From Psychrobacillus faecigallinarum (GTDB lineage: Bacteria > Bacillota > Bacilli > Bacillales_A > Planococcaceae), in the NCBI RefSeq assembly GCF_014836595.1, contig NZ_JACSQO010000011.1, positions 7,546 through 71,545 of the forward strand: 64,000 bases of DNA, read 5' to 3'. The stretch's first letter is position 1; the number at the start of each line of letters is the position of its first letter. A model generated the notes under the pieces. It was not told the DNA's origin. It was given only the letters and a program-made list of their open reading frames with translations, and did no database searches. Both the position numbers and the translations under genes were made by a program. This document shows, piece after piece, positions 27,567 through 36,797 of the stretch.

Positions 27567-28535
27567 TCAATCAGCATTGTTTGATTCAAAGTTATTGAGC
27601 AATGCTCGCACTTCATCAGTTGACTTTGTGTTCATCAATTGATTTCTTAATTCACTTGCCCCTCGGAATCCTTTGACATATATTTTGAAAAAGCGATGCA
27701 GAGCTGTGATTGAACGTGGCAATTCTGCTGAATATTGATCTTGAAGATCCAGTTGCAATCTTAGAAGATCAAGATATTCCGAAGTACTATGTTCTTTCGG
27801 CTCTTTTTCGAAAGCAAAAGGATTTTTGAAAATACCACGCCCAATCATAACCCCATCAACGCCATATTGTTCAACGAGCTTAAGGCCAGTTTGTCGGTCA
27901 GGAATGTCTCCATTGATTGTTAATAGCGTATTTGGTGCCACTTGGTCACGTAATTTCTTGATTTCTGGAATCAGCTCCCAATGGGCATCTACTTGGCTCA
28001 TTTCCTTTCTTGTACGCAGATGGATAGAAAGATTAGCTATGTCTTGTTTCAATATATGTGTTAGCCAATCCTGCCACTCTTCTACCTCCGTGTAACCAAT
28101 CCTTGTCTTCACACTAACCGGCAAACCTCCCGCTTTTGCTGCTTGTATAATTTCTGCAGCGACATCCGGGCGTAAGATAAGGCCGCTTCCCTTCCCTCTA
28201 GTTGCCACATTTGGTACTGGGCAGCCCATATTAATATCTACGCCTTTAAAGCCTAGCTCGGCCATACCAATACTCATTTGTCGGAAATGTTCAGGCTTAT
28301 CTCCCCATATATGTGCAACCATTGGCTGTTCGTCCTCTGTAAAAATCAATCGTCCACGAACACTTTTCTGTCCCTCTGGATGACAATAGCTCTCCGTGTT
28401 TGTAAACTCTGTAAAAAACACATCCGGTCTACCAGCTTTACTTACTACATGTCGAAAAACAACATCCGTCACATCTTCCATTGGTGCTAGTACAAAAAAT
28501 GGTCGCGGTAAATCACGCCAAAAATTATCATTCAT
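27567..28535 (-). CDS. dus: tRNA-dihydrouridine synthase
   Basis: FMN enzyme that reduces uridine to dihydrouridine in tRNA. The 322-residue TIM barrel opens [16 protein letters not shown], the family N-terminus, and has the catalytic cysteine in [13 protein letters not shown], plus a KTRIGY phosphate-binding strand and [10 protein letters not shown] near the FMN site. The ATG used is the fourth codon past a TTG that overlaps the weak AGAGG site; either start changes the protein by four residues. Confidence 0.95.
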   Translation of the reverse strand: MNDNFWRDLPRPFFVLAPMEDVTDVVFRHVVSKAGRPDVFFTEFTNTESYCHPEGQKSVRGRLIFTEDEQPMVAHIWGDKPEHFRQMSIGMAELGFKGVDINMGCPVPNVATRGKGSGLILRPDVAAEIIQAAKAGGLPVSVKTRIGYTEVEEWQDWLTHILKQDIANLSIHLRTRKEMSQVDAHWELIPEIKKLRDQVAPNTLLTINGDIPDRQTGLKLVEQYGVDGVMIGRGIFKNPFAFEKEPKEHSTSEYLDLLRLQLDLQDQYSAELPRSITALHRFFKIYVKGFRGASELRNQLMNTKSTDEVRALLNNFESNNAD

Positions 28536-28780
28536 ATTGAAATTCAAATCCTCTCATTATGCATTACGGGATAAAATGCTTCTACTTTTTTAACATATAT
28601 CTCATGTTAAATCAATTAAATTTTAGTTTATAATAGTTAACCAAACTAACCCTTAAATTGTGCGTAATGAATATGGCAATTCAAGGGATGTCAATTAAGT
28701 CATTATTATAGTATAACCTAGCTTATTTAATTTATCTTCACACAGGTTTCCTGATCCACTAGAAACGAACATTTGTCACT

Positions 28781-28888
28781 TTGTTGATTGGAGTGAAAGT
28801 CGATTCCTGCGGGATGAGTGAGGCAGAAAAGACACCACAAACGGGGTACAAGCCATCGCGGAAAGTATCCGACTAGAGTGGAAATCAC
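28781..28888. repeat. Dispersed repeat, diverged copy C
   Basis: Shares GGGATGAGTGAGGCAG and TATCCGACTAGAGTGGAAATC with the elements at 1 and 226 (there GGGATCAGTGAGACAG and CGTCCGACTAAAGCGGAAATC), but the middle differs and lacks the long hairpin. It lies alone in the 570-base gap between dus and the queT promoter; I see nothing else in that gap. Confidence 0.65.
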
Positions 28889-29027
28889 TTATTCTTTACT
28901 CAAAGTATATAAAAATGATTATGCTCTCTTCTATTGTTTGTGTTTTTTATAAAAAGTAGGAGTTATGAAATGGAATAACAATAAAAAAATAAGACTATTT
29001 TTCAAACTATCATTCTATTGGGACTTC

Positions 29028-29056
29028 TTGACATCCTACCTTTATTAGATTAATAT
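29028..29056 (+). promoter_or_regulatory. Promoter of queT
   Basis: TTGACA (29028-29033) and TAATAT (29051-29056) with a 17-base spacer, about 25 bases before the preQ1 aptamer. Confidence 0.8.
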
Positions 29057-29080
29057 TATGGATTGTTCGATAAATTATAA

Positions 29081-29118
29081 CGTGGTTCGAGAACCTCCCA
29101 CGTAAAAAAACTAAGGAG
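29081..29118 (+). promoter_or_regulatory. preQ1 class I riboswitch
   Basis: CGTGGTTC-GAG-AACCTCCCACG followed by TAAAAAAACTAAGGAG matches the small preQ1-I aptamer: short P1 stem, C-rich loop and A-rich tail. The tail runs straight into the AAGGAG ribosome site, so ligand binding should block translation of queT. Confidence 0.93.
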
Positions 29119-29126
29119 AAATGAAT

Positions 29127-29618
29127 ATGAAGATTAAAACGATGGCTACAAGTGGAATTATTGCAGCTTTATATGTAGCTGTATCTCTGCTAGTGGCGCC
29201 TCTTGCATTTGGTGCTTTTCAATTTCGGATATCCGAAATGTTTAATCACCTTATTGTGTTCAACAAAAAGTATTTCTTTGGAATTGTGATCGGTGTATTT
29301 ATCACAAATCTATTCTCACCAATGGGTCTCTACGATTTAACCTTTGGTGTAGGTCATTCCATTCTTACACTTTCTATTAGTATATTTGTAGGAAAATTTA
29401 TTAAGAGTGATCTTTGGCGGATGATTATAAATACGCTTATATTTACCTTCACTATGTTTATTATAGCCATTGAGCTTCATTTATATTTTGACTTGCCGGC
29501 CTCTATCTTTTCATACACCTGGTATACTGTTGCTCTAGGCGAATTTGTCGTGATGGCAATAGGTATTCCATTAATGCTTGCATTAAATAAGCGTTTAAAA
29601 TTTAAGGAACTTCTATAA
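29127..29618 (+). CDS. queT: Queuosine precursor ECF transporter S component
   Basis: Membrane-embedded S component of an ECF transporter, 163 residues with five to six helices. The N-terminal ATSGIIAALYVAVSLL and GAFQFRISEMFNHLIVF segments are typical of QueT. It imports a queuosine precursor with the shared energising module encoded elsewhere. The upstream preQ1 riboswitch is strong independent support. The start is the second ATG, 8 bases past AAGGAG; the first is only 2 bases away. Monocistronic. Confidence 0.95.
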   Translation: MKIKTMATSGIIAALYVAVSLLVAPLAFGAFQFRISEMFNHLIVFNKKYFFGIVIGVFITNLFSPMGLYDLTFGVGHSILTLSISIFVGKFIKSDLWRMIINTLIFTFTMFIIAIELHLYFDLPASIFSYTWYTVALGEFVVMAIGIPLMLALNKRLKFKELL

Positions 29619-29670
29619 ATTTAACCTTACAGTGACCCAAAAGTTAAACTAATAGGTTAAAGCAACTACC

Positions 29671-29712
29671 AAGACCTAAGTTCAGTATTTTACTGGACTT
29701 AGGTCTTTTTAC
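29671..29712 (+). terminator. Terminator of queT
   Basis: AAGACCTAAGT pairs with ACTTAGGTCTT, with an inner CAGT/ACTG stem, followed by TTTTT. Confidence 0.92.
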
Positions 29713-29831
29713 TTTGCCTTCTTTCTCTATGAATTAACCTTGACTAAAAAAATTATGTAACTTAAATGAACTCCTTACGTCTAAATGCATTGACGTCAAA
29801 ATTAATATAAAAAAAGGGAGTTTACATAACA

Positions 29832-30317
29832 ATGAAAAAGATAATGAGTTTTCTTATGTTAACAATCGTATTAGGATTATTAATCGCGGGCTGTTCAAAA
29901 GATCAGTCCTCTACAATAGAACCGGAGCTATCAGCTAATGAAATGGCAGATAAAATGTTGGAGAAAGTTGAACAACCTAGTCTAATGGAATTAGAACCAG
30001 ATCAAATAAAGGATTTATATAATCTAAATCCTGAGAAGCTCGAAGAATATTCGATTAGAATACCAATGATGAACGTAAAAACAAATGAAATTGCAATTTT
30101 GAAAGTAAAAGATGCTAAAGATGTACCTGACGTAGAATCAGCAATAAAACAAAGAGCAGAAAATGTACAAAAGCAATTCGAAACGTATCTTCCAGACCAA
30201 TATGAGAATGCCAAAAACTATAAACTTGTTACGAAAGGCAACTATATATTATTAGTCATCTCAGAAGATGCAGACGAACTTCTAAAAGTCTACGATAGCT
30301 TTTTTGAACAAAAATAA
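29832..30317 (+). CDS. DUF4358-type lipoprotein
   Basis: A 161-residue lipoprotein: signal peptide with lipobox LIAGC (Cys21), then a mixed alpha/beta domain that fits the DUF4358 family. DUF4358 proteins are repeatedly encoded beside MBOAT and DHHW genes in Firmicutes; a role in handling acyl groups at the outer face is inferred. The stop is 6 bases before the MBOAT start. An AAGGGAG site precedes the ATG. Confidence 0.85.
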   Translation: MKKIMSFLMLTIVLGLLIAGCSKDQSSTIEPELSANEMADKMLEKVEQPSLMELEPDQIKDLYNLNPEKLEEYSIRIPMMNVKTNEIAILKVKDAKDVPDVESAIKQRAENVQKQFETYLPDQYENAKNYKLVTKGNYILLVISEDADELLKVYDSFFEQK

Positions 30318-30323
30318 GCCACT

Positions 30324-31709
30324 ATGGTATTTAGTAGCTTGCTTTTCTTATTCCTGTTCCTGCCTGCCGTTCTAGCACTTTACTATTGTTCGCCAAGACG
30401 GATTAGAAATCTGATTTTGTTTTTAACTAGTCTTGTTTTCTATGCTTGGGGAGAGCCGATTTACATTGTTATTATGTTGGTGTCGACTCTGACGGATTAC
30501 AGCTTCGGGTTGTTACTAGATAGACCTAATTTGACTTCTTTGAAACGCAAATGGATTGTCGCATGCTCTATTATAGTTAACCTGGCGCTGTTATCTTATT
30601 TTAAATATGCTGATTTTCTTATCCAGAATGTAAATACGTTACTTGGTACAAGTATTCCTTTAACGGATCTTCCTCTGCCCATAGGGATTTCCTTTTATAC
30701 GTTCCAATCTATGTCCTACATCATAGACGTATATAGAGGGACAGCTAAAGCACAACGAAACTGGATTGACTTTGGAACGTTCGTTGCCTTATTTCCACAA
30801 TTAGTTGCGGGTCCAATCGTGAAATATAGCACGATTGCTGAACAGCTCCATAAGAGAACGGAGAATATCAAAATGTTTGCGGAGGGCGTTCGGCGATTCA
30901 CTATTGGGCTTGCAAAAAAGGTGTTACTTGCTAACAATATTGGATTGCTTTGGGACACCATTTCAAATACCAATCCAGATTCACTGACTGTATTAACTGC
31001 TTGGCTTGGTATTATTGCATTTGCCTTTCAAATATATTTTGATTTTAGCGGTTATTCCGACATGGCTATTGGTCTTGGCCTTATGTTTGGCTTTCGATTT
31101 AACGAGAATTTCAACAAGCCTTATATTGCTCAGAGTATAACTGACTTCTGGAGAAGATGGCATATCTCTTTGGGTAGCTGGTTTCGAGAATATGTCTACA
31201 TTCCTCTTGGAGGCAATCGTCGAGGTTTAGTCATTCAAATGCGTAATATACTCATCGTTTGGCTTCTTACGGGATTTTGGCATGGAGCTAGCTGGAATTT
31301 TATCGCATGGGGTTTGTATTTCGGTGTCATTCTCCTTATGGAGAAATGGGTTGGATTGAAACTACTTTTCCGCTTACCTCGTTGGACGAGACATGTGTAC
31401 GCACTAGTTCTTATTCTCATAGGGTGGGTATTATTTGTTTTTGATCAGCCTTCTTTAATACTTAGTTACTTGAGTGCCATGGCGGGATTAAATCACCAAG
31501 CGCTATGGAATAATGACACGTTGTACTTTTTTTATACAAATATAATTTTGCTTTTAATATTGATTATTGCCTCTTTACCTAAGAAGCAATGGCCAAGAAA
31601 GAATGAATTATCGTTTTTACATCTCGTTTGGTACGGATTTCTATTTTTTCTTTCCGTTTCCTATTTAGTAGATGCAACTTTTAACCCATTCTTATATTTT
31701 CGTTTTTAG
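30324..31709 (+). CDS. MBOAT family O-acyltransferase
   Basis: Multi-spanning acyltransferase of 461 residues, related to AlgI/DltB/PatA. The family hallmarks are present: FWRRWHISLGSWFREYVYIP, and the catalytic histidine in GFWHGASWNF. Such proteins carry acyl groups across the membrane for O-acetylation of a polysaccharide or wall polymer. There is no clear ribosome site; translation is probably coupled to the lipoprotein gene 6 bases upstream. The opening MVFSSLLFLFLFLP is the usual MBOAT start. Confidence 0.95.
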   Translation: MVFSSLLFLFLFLPAVLALYYCSPRRIRNLILFLTSLVFYAWGEPIYIVIMLVSTLTDYSFGLLLDRPNLTSLKRKWIVACSIIVNLALLSYFKYADFLIQNVNTLLGTSIPLTDLPLPIGISFYTFQSMSYIIDVYRGTAKAQRNWIDFGTFVALFPQLVAGPIVKYSTIAEQLHKRTENIKMFAEGVRRFTIGLAKKVLLANNIGLLWDTISNTNPDSLTVLTAWLGIIAFAFQIYFDFSGYSDMAIGLGLMFGFRFNENFNKPYIAQSITDFWRRWHISLGSWFREYVYIPLGGNRRGLVIQMRNILIVWLLTGFWHGASWNFIAWGLYFGVILLMEKWVGLKLLFRLPRWTRHVYALVLILIGWVLFVFDQPSLILSYLSAMAGLNHQALWNNDTLYFFYTNIILLLILIIASLPKKQWPRKNELSFLHLVWYGFLFFLSVSYLVDATFNPFLYFRF

Positions 31710-31722
31710 GGAGGTAGAAATC

Positions 31723-32865
31723 ATGGAGAAGAATGCAGAGAAATTATTGGTCTTAGGGTTTGTAGGAACGCTGTTTCTATTTGCTTTCTTCTTTTTTATT
31801 TTACCTAAAGAACGTTTCTCGAATTTAGAGAACAGATATTTACAAGCTACACCGCTTCTTACATGGGATAATTTATTATCTAAGCAATATGCAGAAGAGA
31901 CTGAGAGTTTCGTAACAGACCACTTTCCATTTCGAGATAAATGGTTATTCATAAAATCAGCTGCAGAACAATCTAGGCTGCAGCAAGAAAATAACGGAAT
32001 CTATCAAGGGAAAGATGGCTATTTATTTGAAAAATTTTTAGAGCCTGATTATACAAAGATTCAGCAATATATAGATTCGGTGAATAAATTTGCCACGAAT
32101 CATCCGACAGTAGACATGACTTTCATGCTAGCGCCAACATCGATTGGTCTTTCTCCTGATCGTTTACCGTGGTTGGCACCGTCGTATTCTCAACAGAAGG
32201 TAAATGAATTTATCGGCGAGCATATGTGGAAAGGCTTAACCTTTATGAATGGCTTTGATTTCCTAGGCCCGCATGCTTCGGAATCGATTTATTATCGTAC
32301 GGATCATCATTGGACGACATATGGAGCTTATTTGGCATATGTTGCATATGCAGAGCAGAAAAAGTGGGATTTCCTTTCGAAAAAAGATTTCCTAATCCAA
32401 ACTGTAAGTAATTCATTTTTAGGAAGCTATCATACAAGAGGGCAGTTTGTTGGTTTATCTCCAGATGATATCCAAGTCTATATTCCTCGTGATTCCACGT
32501 CTACAAACACGTATATCGCAGATACAAATCAAACGATGACGAGTATGTACGATAACAGCTTTCTTGCCAAGAAGGATCAGTACTCCTATTTTCTTGGCGG
32601 TGTTCATGCTCTAATGACGCTTACAACCGACCTTGACTTGCAACAGATTGAACAAGAAAAGCTACTAGTCATTAAGGACTCTTATGCGCATAACGTAATT
32701 CCTTTTCTTACAAGACACGTTCCAGAAATTCATGTGATAGACATTAGATATTATAATGGCAGCATTGATGAGTATATGTCTGATAATGATATTAAAGATG
32801 TTTTGTTTTTATTCAACACTTCCACGTTGGTTGACGAACCATCTATCTTAAAACTAAATAACTAG
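31723..32865 (+). CDS. DHHW family protein, AlgJ/AlgX-like partner of the MBOAT
   Basis: A 380-residue protein with one N-terminal membrane anchor (LLVLGFVGTLFLFAFFFFIL) and an SGNH-hydrolase-like domain outside. The DHHW signature is in YYRTDHHWTTYGAY, and VIKDSYAHNVIPFL near the end carries the matching serine block. In alginate systems AlgJ/AlgX use this motif with AlgI to O-acetylate the polymer. The start is the ATG behind GGGAGG, not the longer frame that overlaps the MBOAT gene. Confidence 0.9.
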   Translation: MEKNAEKLLVLGFVGTLFLFAFFFFILPKERFSNLENRYLQATPLLTWDNLLSKQYAEETESFVTDHFPFRDKWLFIKSAAEQSRLQQENNGIYQGKDGYLFEKFLEPDYTKIQQYIDSVNKFATNHPTVDMTFMLAPTSIGLSPDRLPWLAPSYSQQKVNEFIGEHMWKGLTFMNGFDFLGPHASESIYYRTDHHWTTYGAYLAYVAYAEQKKWDFLSKKDFLIQTVSNSFLGSYHTRGQFVGLSPDDIQVYIPRDSTSTNTYIADTNQTMTSMYDNSFLAKKDQYSYFLGGVHALMTLTTDLDLQQIEQEKLLVIKDSYAHNVIPFLTRHVPEIHVIDIRYYNGSIDEYMSDNDIKDVLFLFNTSTLVDEPSILKLNN

Positions 32866-32902
32866 GAAATCGGCAAATAAATTAAGTGATTTGCAATGAA
32901 AA

Positions 32903-33025
32903 TAGTTTTATGACCGGATAAAATTTTTTATGACCGTTCACGATGGTTTTATGACCGGATAGAAAAATTTATGACCGTTCACGAAGGTTTTATGACCGGA
33001 TAGAAAAATTTATGATCGTTCAACA
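32903..33025. repeat. Three tandem 41-bp repeats
   Basis: Three consecutive 41-base units with starts at 32903, 32944 and 32985. Each contains two TATGACCG motifs (GTTTTATGACCGGAT, then TTTATGACCGTTCA). Units 2 and 3 differ by few bases, unit 1 by a few more. It lies just past the DHHW stop. Confidence 0.92.
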
Positions 33026-33042
33026 ATTTCATTGGCAAAACA

Positions 33043-33132
33043 AAAGACATTACCAATTTGTAGAGTAATGTCTTCCACTCGATATATATTCTAGTTTAAA
33101 AAAGTCCACTTCCAATAGGAAATGGACTTTTT
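33043..33132 (-). terminator. Double terminator after the ring-cleaving dioxygenase
   Basis: Two minus-strand hairpins in series. One at 33099-33132 (AAAAAGTCCATTTCC type arms, one mismatch) ends in a T-run just past the stop; the second at 33043-33074 (AAGACATTAC arms) is followed by TTTTGTTTT. Confidence 0.8.
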
Positions 33133-33135
33133 ACA

Positions 33136-34113
33136 TTATTCCTTCACAAACTCAATGGTACTTCTTACTGTATCTATAGGTCTTACCATGCTTTCAATCT
33201 GAGCACGTTTCGCCTCTAAGAATGGTGGCAGTGAAAGTTTTTCTCCTAAGGTTTCGTAAGGTTCGTCACCCATAAAGCCAGGTCCATCAGTAGCAAACTC
33301 AAATAAAATGCCATTTGCCACTCTAGCATATAAAGACTGGAAGAAAAACCGATCTACAAAACCAGAAGTCTGGAATCCAAAGCTTTCCATACGCTCTGTC
33401 CACTCATCTAATACTGCTCTGTCTTCCACGCGGAATGCGGCATGGTGCACTGTTCCGAAGCCTTGACGACCTGGAGGGAGAACAACATTTTTTTCAACAA
33501 TGACCTGTGCTCCATTTCCACCCTCTCCGACCTCAAACAAGTGAATATCTCCCTCTTGAGCAATCTCCTTAAAAAGTAACACTTTCTCCAAAACTTCCTT
33601 CATATAGTCAAATTGAGCAATACGAATATGAATTGGACCTAGTCCAGTAATGGCATGCTCTAATGGAATTGGTCCCTTTTGCCAAGGAGTTCCTGATTCT
33701 ACGCCTTTATTATACTCGTCGGAAATTAATTGGTATTGTTGGTCGTCAAAGTCTACAAACGATAGTACCTTTACTCCGAACTGCTCTTGAATACCAGTAT
33801 GCTTAACGTTTAGACGATCAAAGCGCTTCACCCAATAATCAAGGGACGCATCAGTTGGAACGCGAAAGGCTGTTTTATAAATCTCATTCGTTCCGTGGGA
33901 ACCTTTTGAAATCCCCGGGAAGTCAAAGAATGTCATATCTGTTCCCGCTCCTCCTACATCATCTGCAAAGAACAAATGATACGTTTGAATGTCGTCCTGG
34001 TTAACTGTTTTCTTAACAAGTCGCATCCCTAATACATTCGTAAAAAATTTATAATTTTCTTCTGCACTACTTGTAATAGCTGTTACATGGTGCATACCTT
34101 TTAAGTGATTCAT
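33136..34113 (-). CDS. Ring-cleaving dioxygenase, VOC family (MhqA/MhqO-like)
   Basis: Two-module vicinal-oxygen-chelate enzyme of 325 residues. Metal ligands are expected at His in MHHVTAITS (residues 8-9), His in GTVHHAAFRV and Glu in GILFEFATD. It resembles the B. subtilis MhqA/MhqE/MhqO hydroquinone dioxygenases that respond to quinone stress, as the length fits. The start is the ATG behind GGAGGAG, 21 codons inside the longest frame. Its own terminator and a further terminator upstream isolate it from the ornithine cyclodeaminase gene. Confidence 0.9.
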   Translation of the reverse strand: MNHLKGMHHVTAITSSAEENYKFFTNVLGMRLVKKTVNQDDIQTYHLFFADDVGGAGTDMTFFDFPGISKGSHGTNEIYKTAFRVPTDASLDYWVKRFDRLNVKHTGIQEQFGVKVLSFVDFDDQQYQLISDEYNKGVESGTPWQKGPIPLEHAITGLGPIHIRIAQFDYMKEVLEKVLLFKEIAQEGDIHLFEVGEGGNGAQVIVEKNVVLPPGRQGFGTVHHAAFRVEDRAVLDEWTERMESFGFQTSGFVDRFFFQSLYARVANGILFEFATDGPGFMGDEPYETLGEKLSLPPFLEAKRAQIESMVRPIDTVRSTIEFVKE

Positions 34114-34197
34114 ATTATACTCCTCCAGTTTTTTATCTTTAATTAATATATCTTTAATTCGAGATAATTTTATCATGTAAAAAAATAGAAGTCAATT

Positions 34198-34233
34198 CAA
34201 AAAGTCCGAATAGCATATTTTGCTACTCGGACT
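34198..34233 (-). terminator. Terminator of the ornithine-cyclodeaminase-family gene
   Basis: Minus-strand AGTCCGAGTAGCA pairs with TGCTATTCGGACT and is followed by TTTTT. One mismatch. It lies next to the stop codon. Confidence 0.88.
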
Positions 34234-34238
34234 CCTTT

Positions 34239-35222
34239 TCATACATCTATTTCCGTTCCGATTTTCTGCGCCTTCGCTTTTACATAGACACCTTTTGCCA
34301 CAGCTAAGTCATAATATGCTGCACCAACTGATTTGAATAAAGTTATTTCCTGTTCCTGCTCTCGGCCATTCAATTCCCCCGTCACAAGCTTACCAATTTC
34401 TCCATGAACTTCTTCGAATGACCATTTACCAATCTTATCTGCATACATAAGTTCCCCTGCTTCATCCTTAACGCCAGCAATATCATCTACTACTATTTTG
34501 GATGACTTGGTTATGGTCGCTACATCCATCTCAAGCATATGAGGTAAATAAGAGCCAACTCCATTTATATGAGTACCTGGCTTTAAATCATTCCCATTGA
34601 AAACCGGCTCATTAGATCTCGTTGCACAACAGACAATGTCTGCCTGACTAACTGCAGCAGATACATCCACAAACACCTCATATGGAATGTTGACTCCAAA
34701 GTCTGCTAGCTTTTGACCAAACCTTTCTGCTTTTGAGGAAGTTCTATTGACGAGAATAATACGCTCGATGCTACGAACAGCAAGTACTGCAAGCACTTGT
34801 TCAAAGGCCATTGCTCCTGTCCCAATTACTGTTAATACCTTTGAATCCTTTTTAGAGAGGTAATCTGTGGCAATACCACTAAGTGCTCCAGTTCTTAGCC
34901 TTGTTAAATAGGAGGCGTTTAGCATTGCCAAGTGTTCTCCATTTTTTGCATCTGAAAGTAAAACAACCCCCTGTGTAGTGGGCTTCCCTTGTAATGGATT
35001 ATTCGGGAAGATAGTGACTACCTTCACTGCTGTAACCTCCCCAACTAAATCGGCGCTTGGCATATATAAAGCTGAAGCTTCGTGTTGTGGAAATTCAATT
35101 ACTGTTCTATGTGGATTTGTTATTTTATTTGCTGCCTTTGCTTTTAGGACATCTTTGACATCCCTTATCGCATCTTGCATTTTATATGTATGCATTATTT
35201 CTTTTTCATTTATCACTAACAT
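34239..35222 (-). CDS. Ornithine cyclodeaminase / mu-crystallin family protein
   Basis: NAD(P)-dependent enzyme of 327 residues. Substrate residues of the family are visible (Arg in LRTGALSG, Lys in AVKVV), and the Rossmann fold is VIGTGAMAFEQVLA. An Asp in the VVDDIAGVKDEAGE segment matches the catalytic region. Members include ornithine cyclodeaminase, alanine dehydrogenase and imine reductases; substrate cannot be chosen. The start is the ATG behind GAAGGAGG, not the frame 13 codons longer. It shares the locus with an MHS transporter and an XRE-cupin regulator, which suggests amino-acid use. Confidence 0.9.
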   Translation of the reverse strand: MLVINEKEIMHTYKMQDAIRDVKDVLKAKAANKITNPHRTVIEFPQHEASALYMPSADLVGEVTAVKVVTIFPNNPLQGKPTTQGVVLLSDAKNGEHLAMLNASYLTRLRTGALSGIATDYLSKKDSKVLTVIGTGAMAFEQVLAVLAVRSIERIILVNRTSSKAERFGQKLADFGVNIPYEVFVDVSAAVSQADIVCCATRSNEPVFNGNDLKPGTHINGVGSYLPHMLEMDVATITKSSKIVVDDIAGVKDEAGELMYADKIGKWSFEEVHGEIGKLVTGELNGREQEQEITLFKSVGAAYYDLAVAKGVYVKAKAQKIGTEIDV

Positions 35223-35243
35223 TGTAAGGACCTCCTTCAAAAT

Positions 35244-35277
35244 AAAAACTCGTCTTGCCACCTTAGCGTAAGACGAG
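35244..35277 (-). terminator. Terminator between the MHS transporter and the cyclodeaminase gene
   Basis: CTCGTCTT pairs with AAGACGAG around a 13-base loop, followed on the minus strand by TTTTTATTTT. It sits only 12-18 bases after the transporter stop and directly before the GAAGGAGG of the next gene, leaving little room for another promoter. It may reduce, not stop, expression of the enzyme. Confidence 0.8.
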
Positions 35278-35294
35278 CTTTATGTTCATGCGAA

Positions 35295-36635
35295 TTACAC
35301 TTTACTTAATTCTTTTTTAGCTGTCTTTGTTACTGGTGTATCAGTTTGTATTGCCGTCACATCATCTAAATTCTGCTGGCTTCTATCTTTAACTGCCCAA
35401 ATTGCTAATAAAGAAATAACAGCCGTGAAGATAATATAGAATGCTACTGGGACATAGGAACCGTCAAATTGAAGCATGAGACTTGTCGCTACTAACGGTG
35501 CTGTACCCCCTGCTAAAGCCGCCCCAATTTGATAACCTAATGTGATTCCCGTGTAACGTACTTTTGCATCAAAGATTTCCGAGAACATCGTCCCGAGCAC
35601 CGCAGTAATTGGCGCCCAGATGATTCCAAGTCCAACTACTGTAGCCACAACCAATAACACAAGCGATTGCTGCTGAAGCATCCAGAAATAAGGGAAAGCA
35701 AACACAATCATCCCAATTGTTCCTGCTACATAAATCTTCTTACGACCAATTTTATCTGAGAGACTTCCCATTATCGGTATAAGGATAGTGGTGATTATTG
35801 TGGCAACCATTACAGTATTTAATACCGCAGTTCGAGAGAAGCCAAGTTCAGCAGTAGCATAAGAAACAACAAAAGTTCCAAAAATATAGAATGGTGCTGT
35901 TTCAACTACCTTGGCTCCTACAGCTATAATAACCTCTTTCCAATGATATTTTAGCGTATCTGCAATCGGTAGTTTTGGAATCTCTCCAGACTTTTGTACC
36001 CTTTTAAACGAAGGTGTTTCTTCAATTCCTTTACGAATCCATAATCCAAAAATAACTAACAAAGCGCTCATGATAAACGGAACTCGCCAACCCCAAGTCA
36101 TAAAGGAACCTTCTGGAAGTAGAGTCATAATAGATAATGCAACTGTACCCATTACCATACCGATTGTTACTCCCATTTGTGGGATTGCTCCGTATAAACC
36201 ACGTTTTTCTTTTGGTGCATATTCAACTGCTAGTAGAAGTGCACCACCCCACTCTCCTCCAATACCTAAACCTTGGATTAATCGTAGCGTAATTAAAAGA
36301 ATTGGAGCCCATACTCCGATTGCCTGATACGTTGGTAATAATCCCATACCAAACGTTGCAACTCCCATTAAACTCAGTGTAATAACTAAGGTTTTCTTTC
36401 TACCAATCCGATCACCAATATGACTGAATATGATTCCCCCGAATGGACGGATAAAAAATGCTAAAGCAAATGATGCATATGAGAGCAATAACCCTACAGT
36501 TGGTTCCTCTGTTACGAAAAATAGCTGATTAAAAACAAGGGCAGCCACTGTCCCATATAGAAAGTAATCAAACCATTCAATTGAACTTCCTACTAAGCTA
36601 GCAATCCAGACCTTTCTCATTTGTTTTGGATCCAT
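35295..36635 (-). CDS. MHS-family MFS transporter
   Basis: Metabolite:proton symporter of 446 residues with 12 helices. The N-terminal WIASLVGSSIEWFDYFLYGT and GDRIGRKKTL loops are typical of the ProP/KgtP/ShiA group. It likely imports a carboxylate or amino acid. GGGAG precedes the ATG. The XRE-cupin gene is divergent from it, 162 bases away, and probably regulates it. Confidence 0.93.
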   Translation of the reverse strand: MDPKQMRKVWIASLVGSSIEWFDYFLYGTVAALVFNQLFFVTEEPTVGLLLSYASFALAFFIRPFGGIIFSHIGDRIGRKKTLVITLSLMGVATFGMGLLPTYQAIGVWAPILLITLRLIQGLGIGGEWGGALLLAVEYAPKEKRGLYGAIPQMGVTIGMVMGTVALSIMTLLPEGSFMTWGWRVPFIMSALLVIFGLWIRKGIEETPSFKRVQKSGEIPKLPIADTLKYHWKEVIIAVGAKVVETAPFYIFGTFVVSYATAELGFSRTAVLNTVMVATIITTILIPIMGSLSDKIGRKKIYVAGTIGMIVFAFPYFWMLQQQSLVLLVVATVVGLGIIWAPITAVLGTMFSEIFDAKVRYTGITLGYQIGAALAGGTAPLVATSLMLQFDGSYVPVAFYIIFTAVISLLAIWAVKDRSQQNLDDVTAIQTDTPVTKTAKKELSKV

Positions 36636-36797
36636 TTACATCTCCCTTTCTAAAATTGAAGTGATACTTTAATTTCTCCCTCAGTTTCATTTTAATAGTT
36701 TTAAATTTTCTGTCAATAAAAATTTAATATAGCTACCGTTGAGGCATTTCCATTTAATAGGTATGATGGTTAATAGAGAAAAAAAGGAGAGATACAT

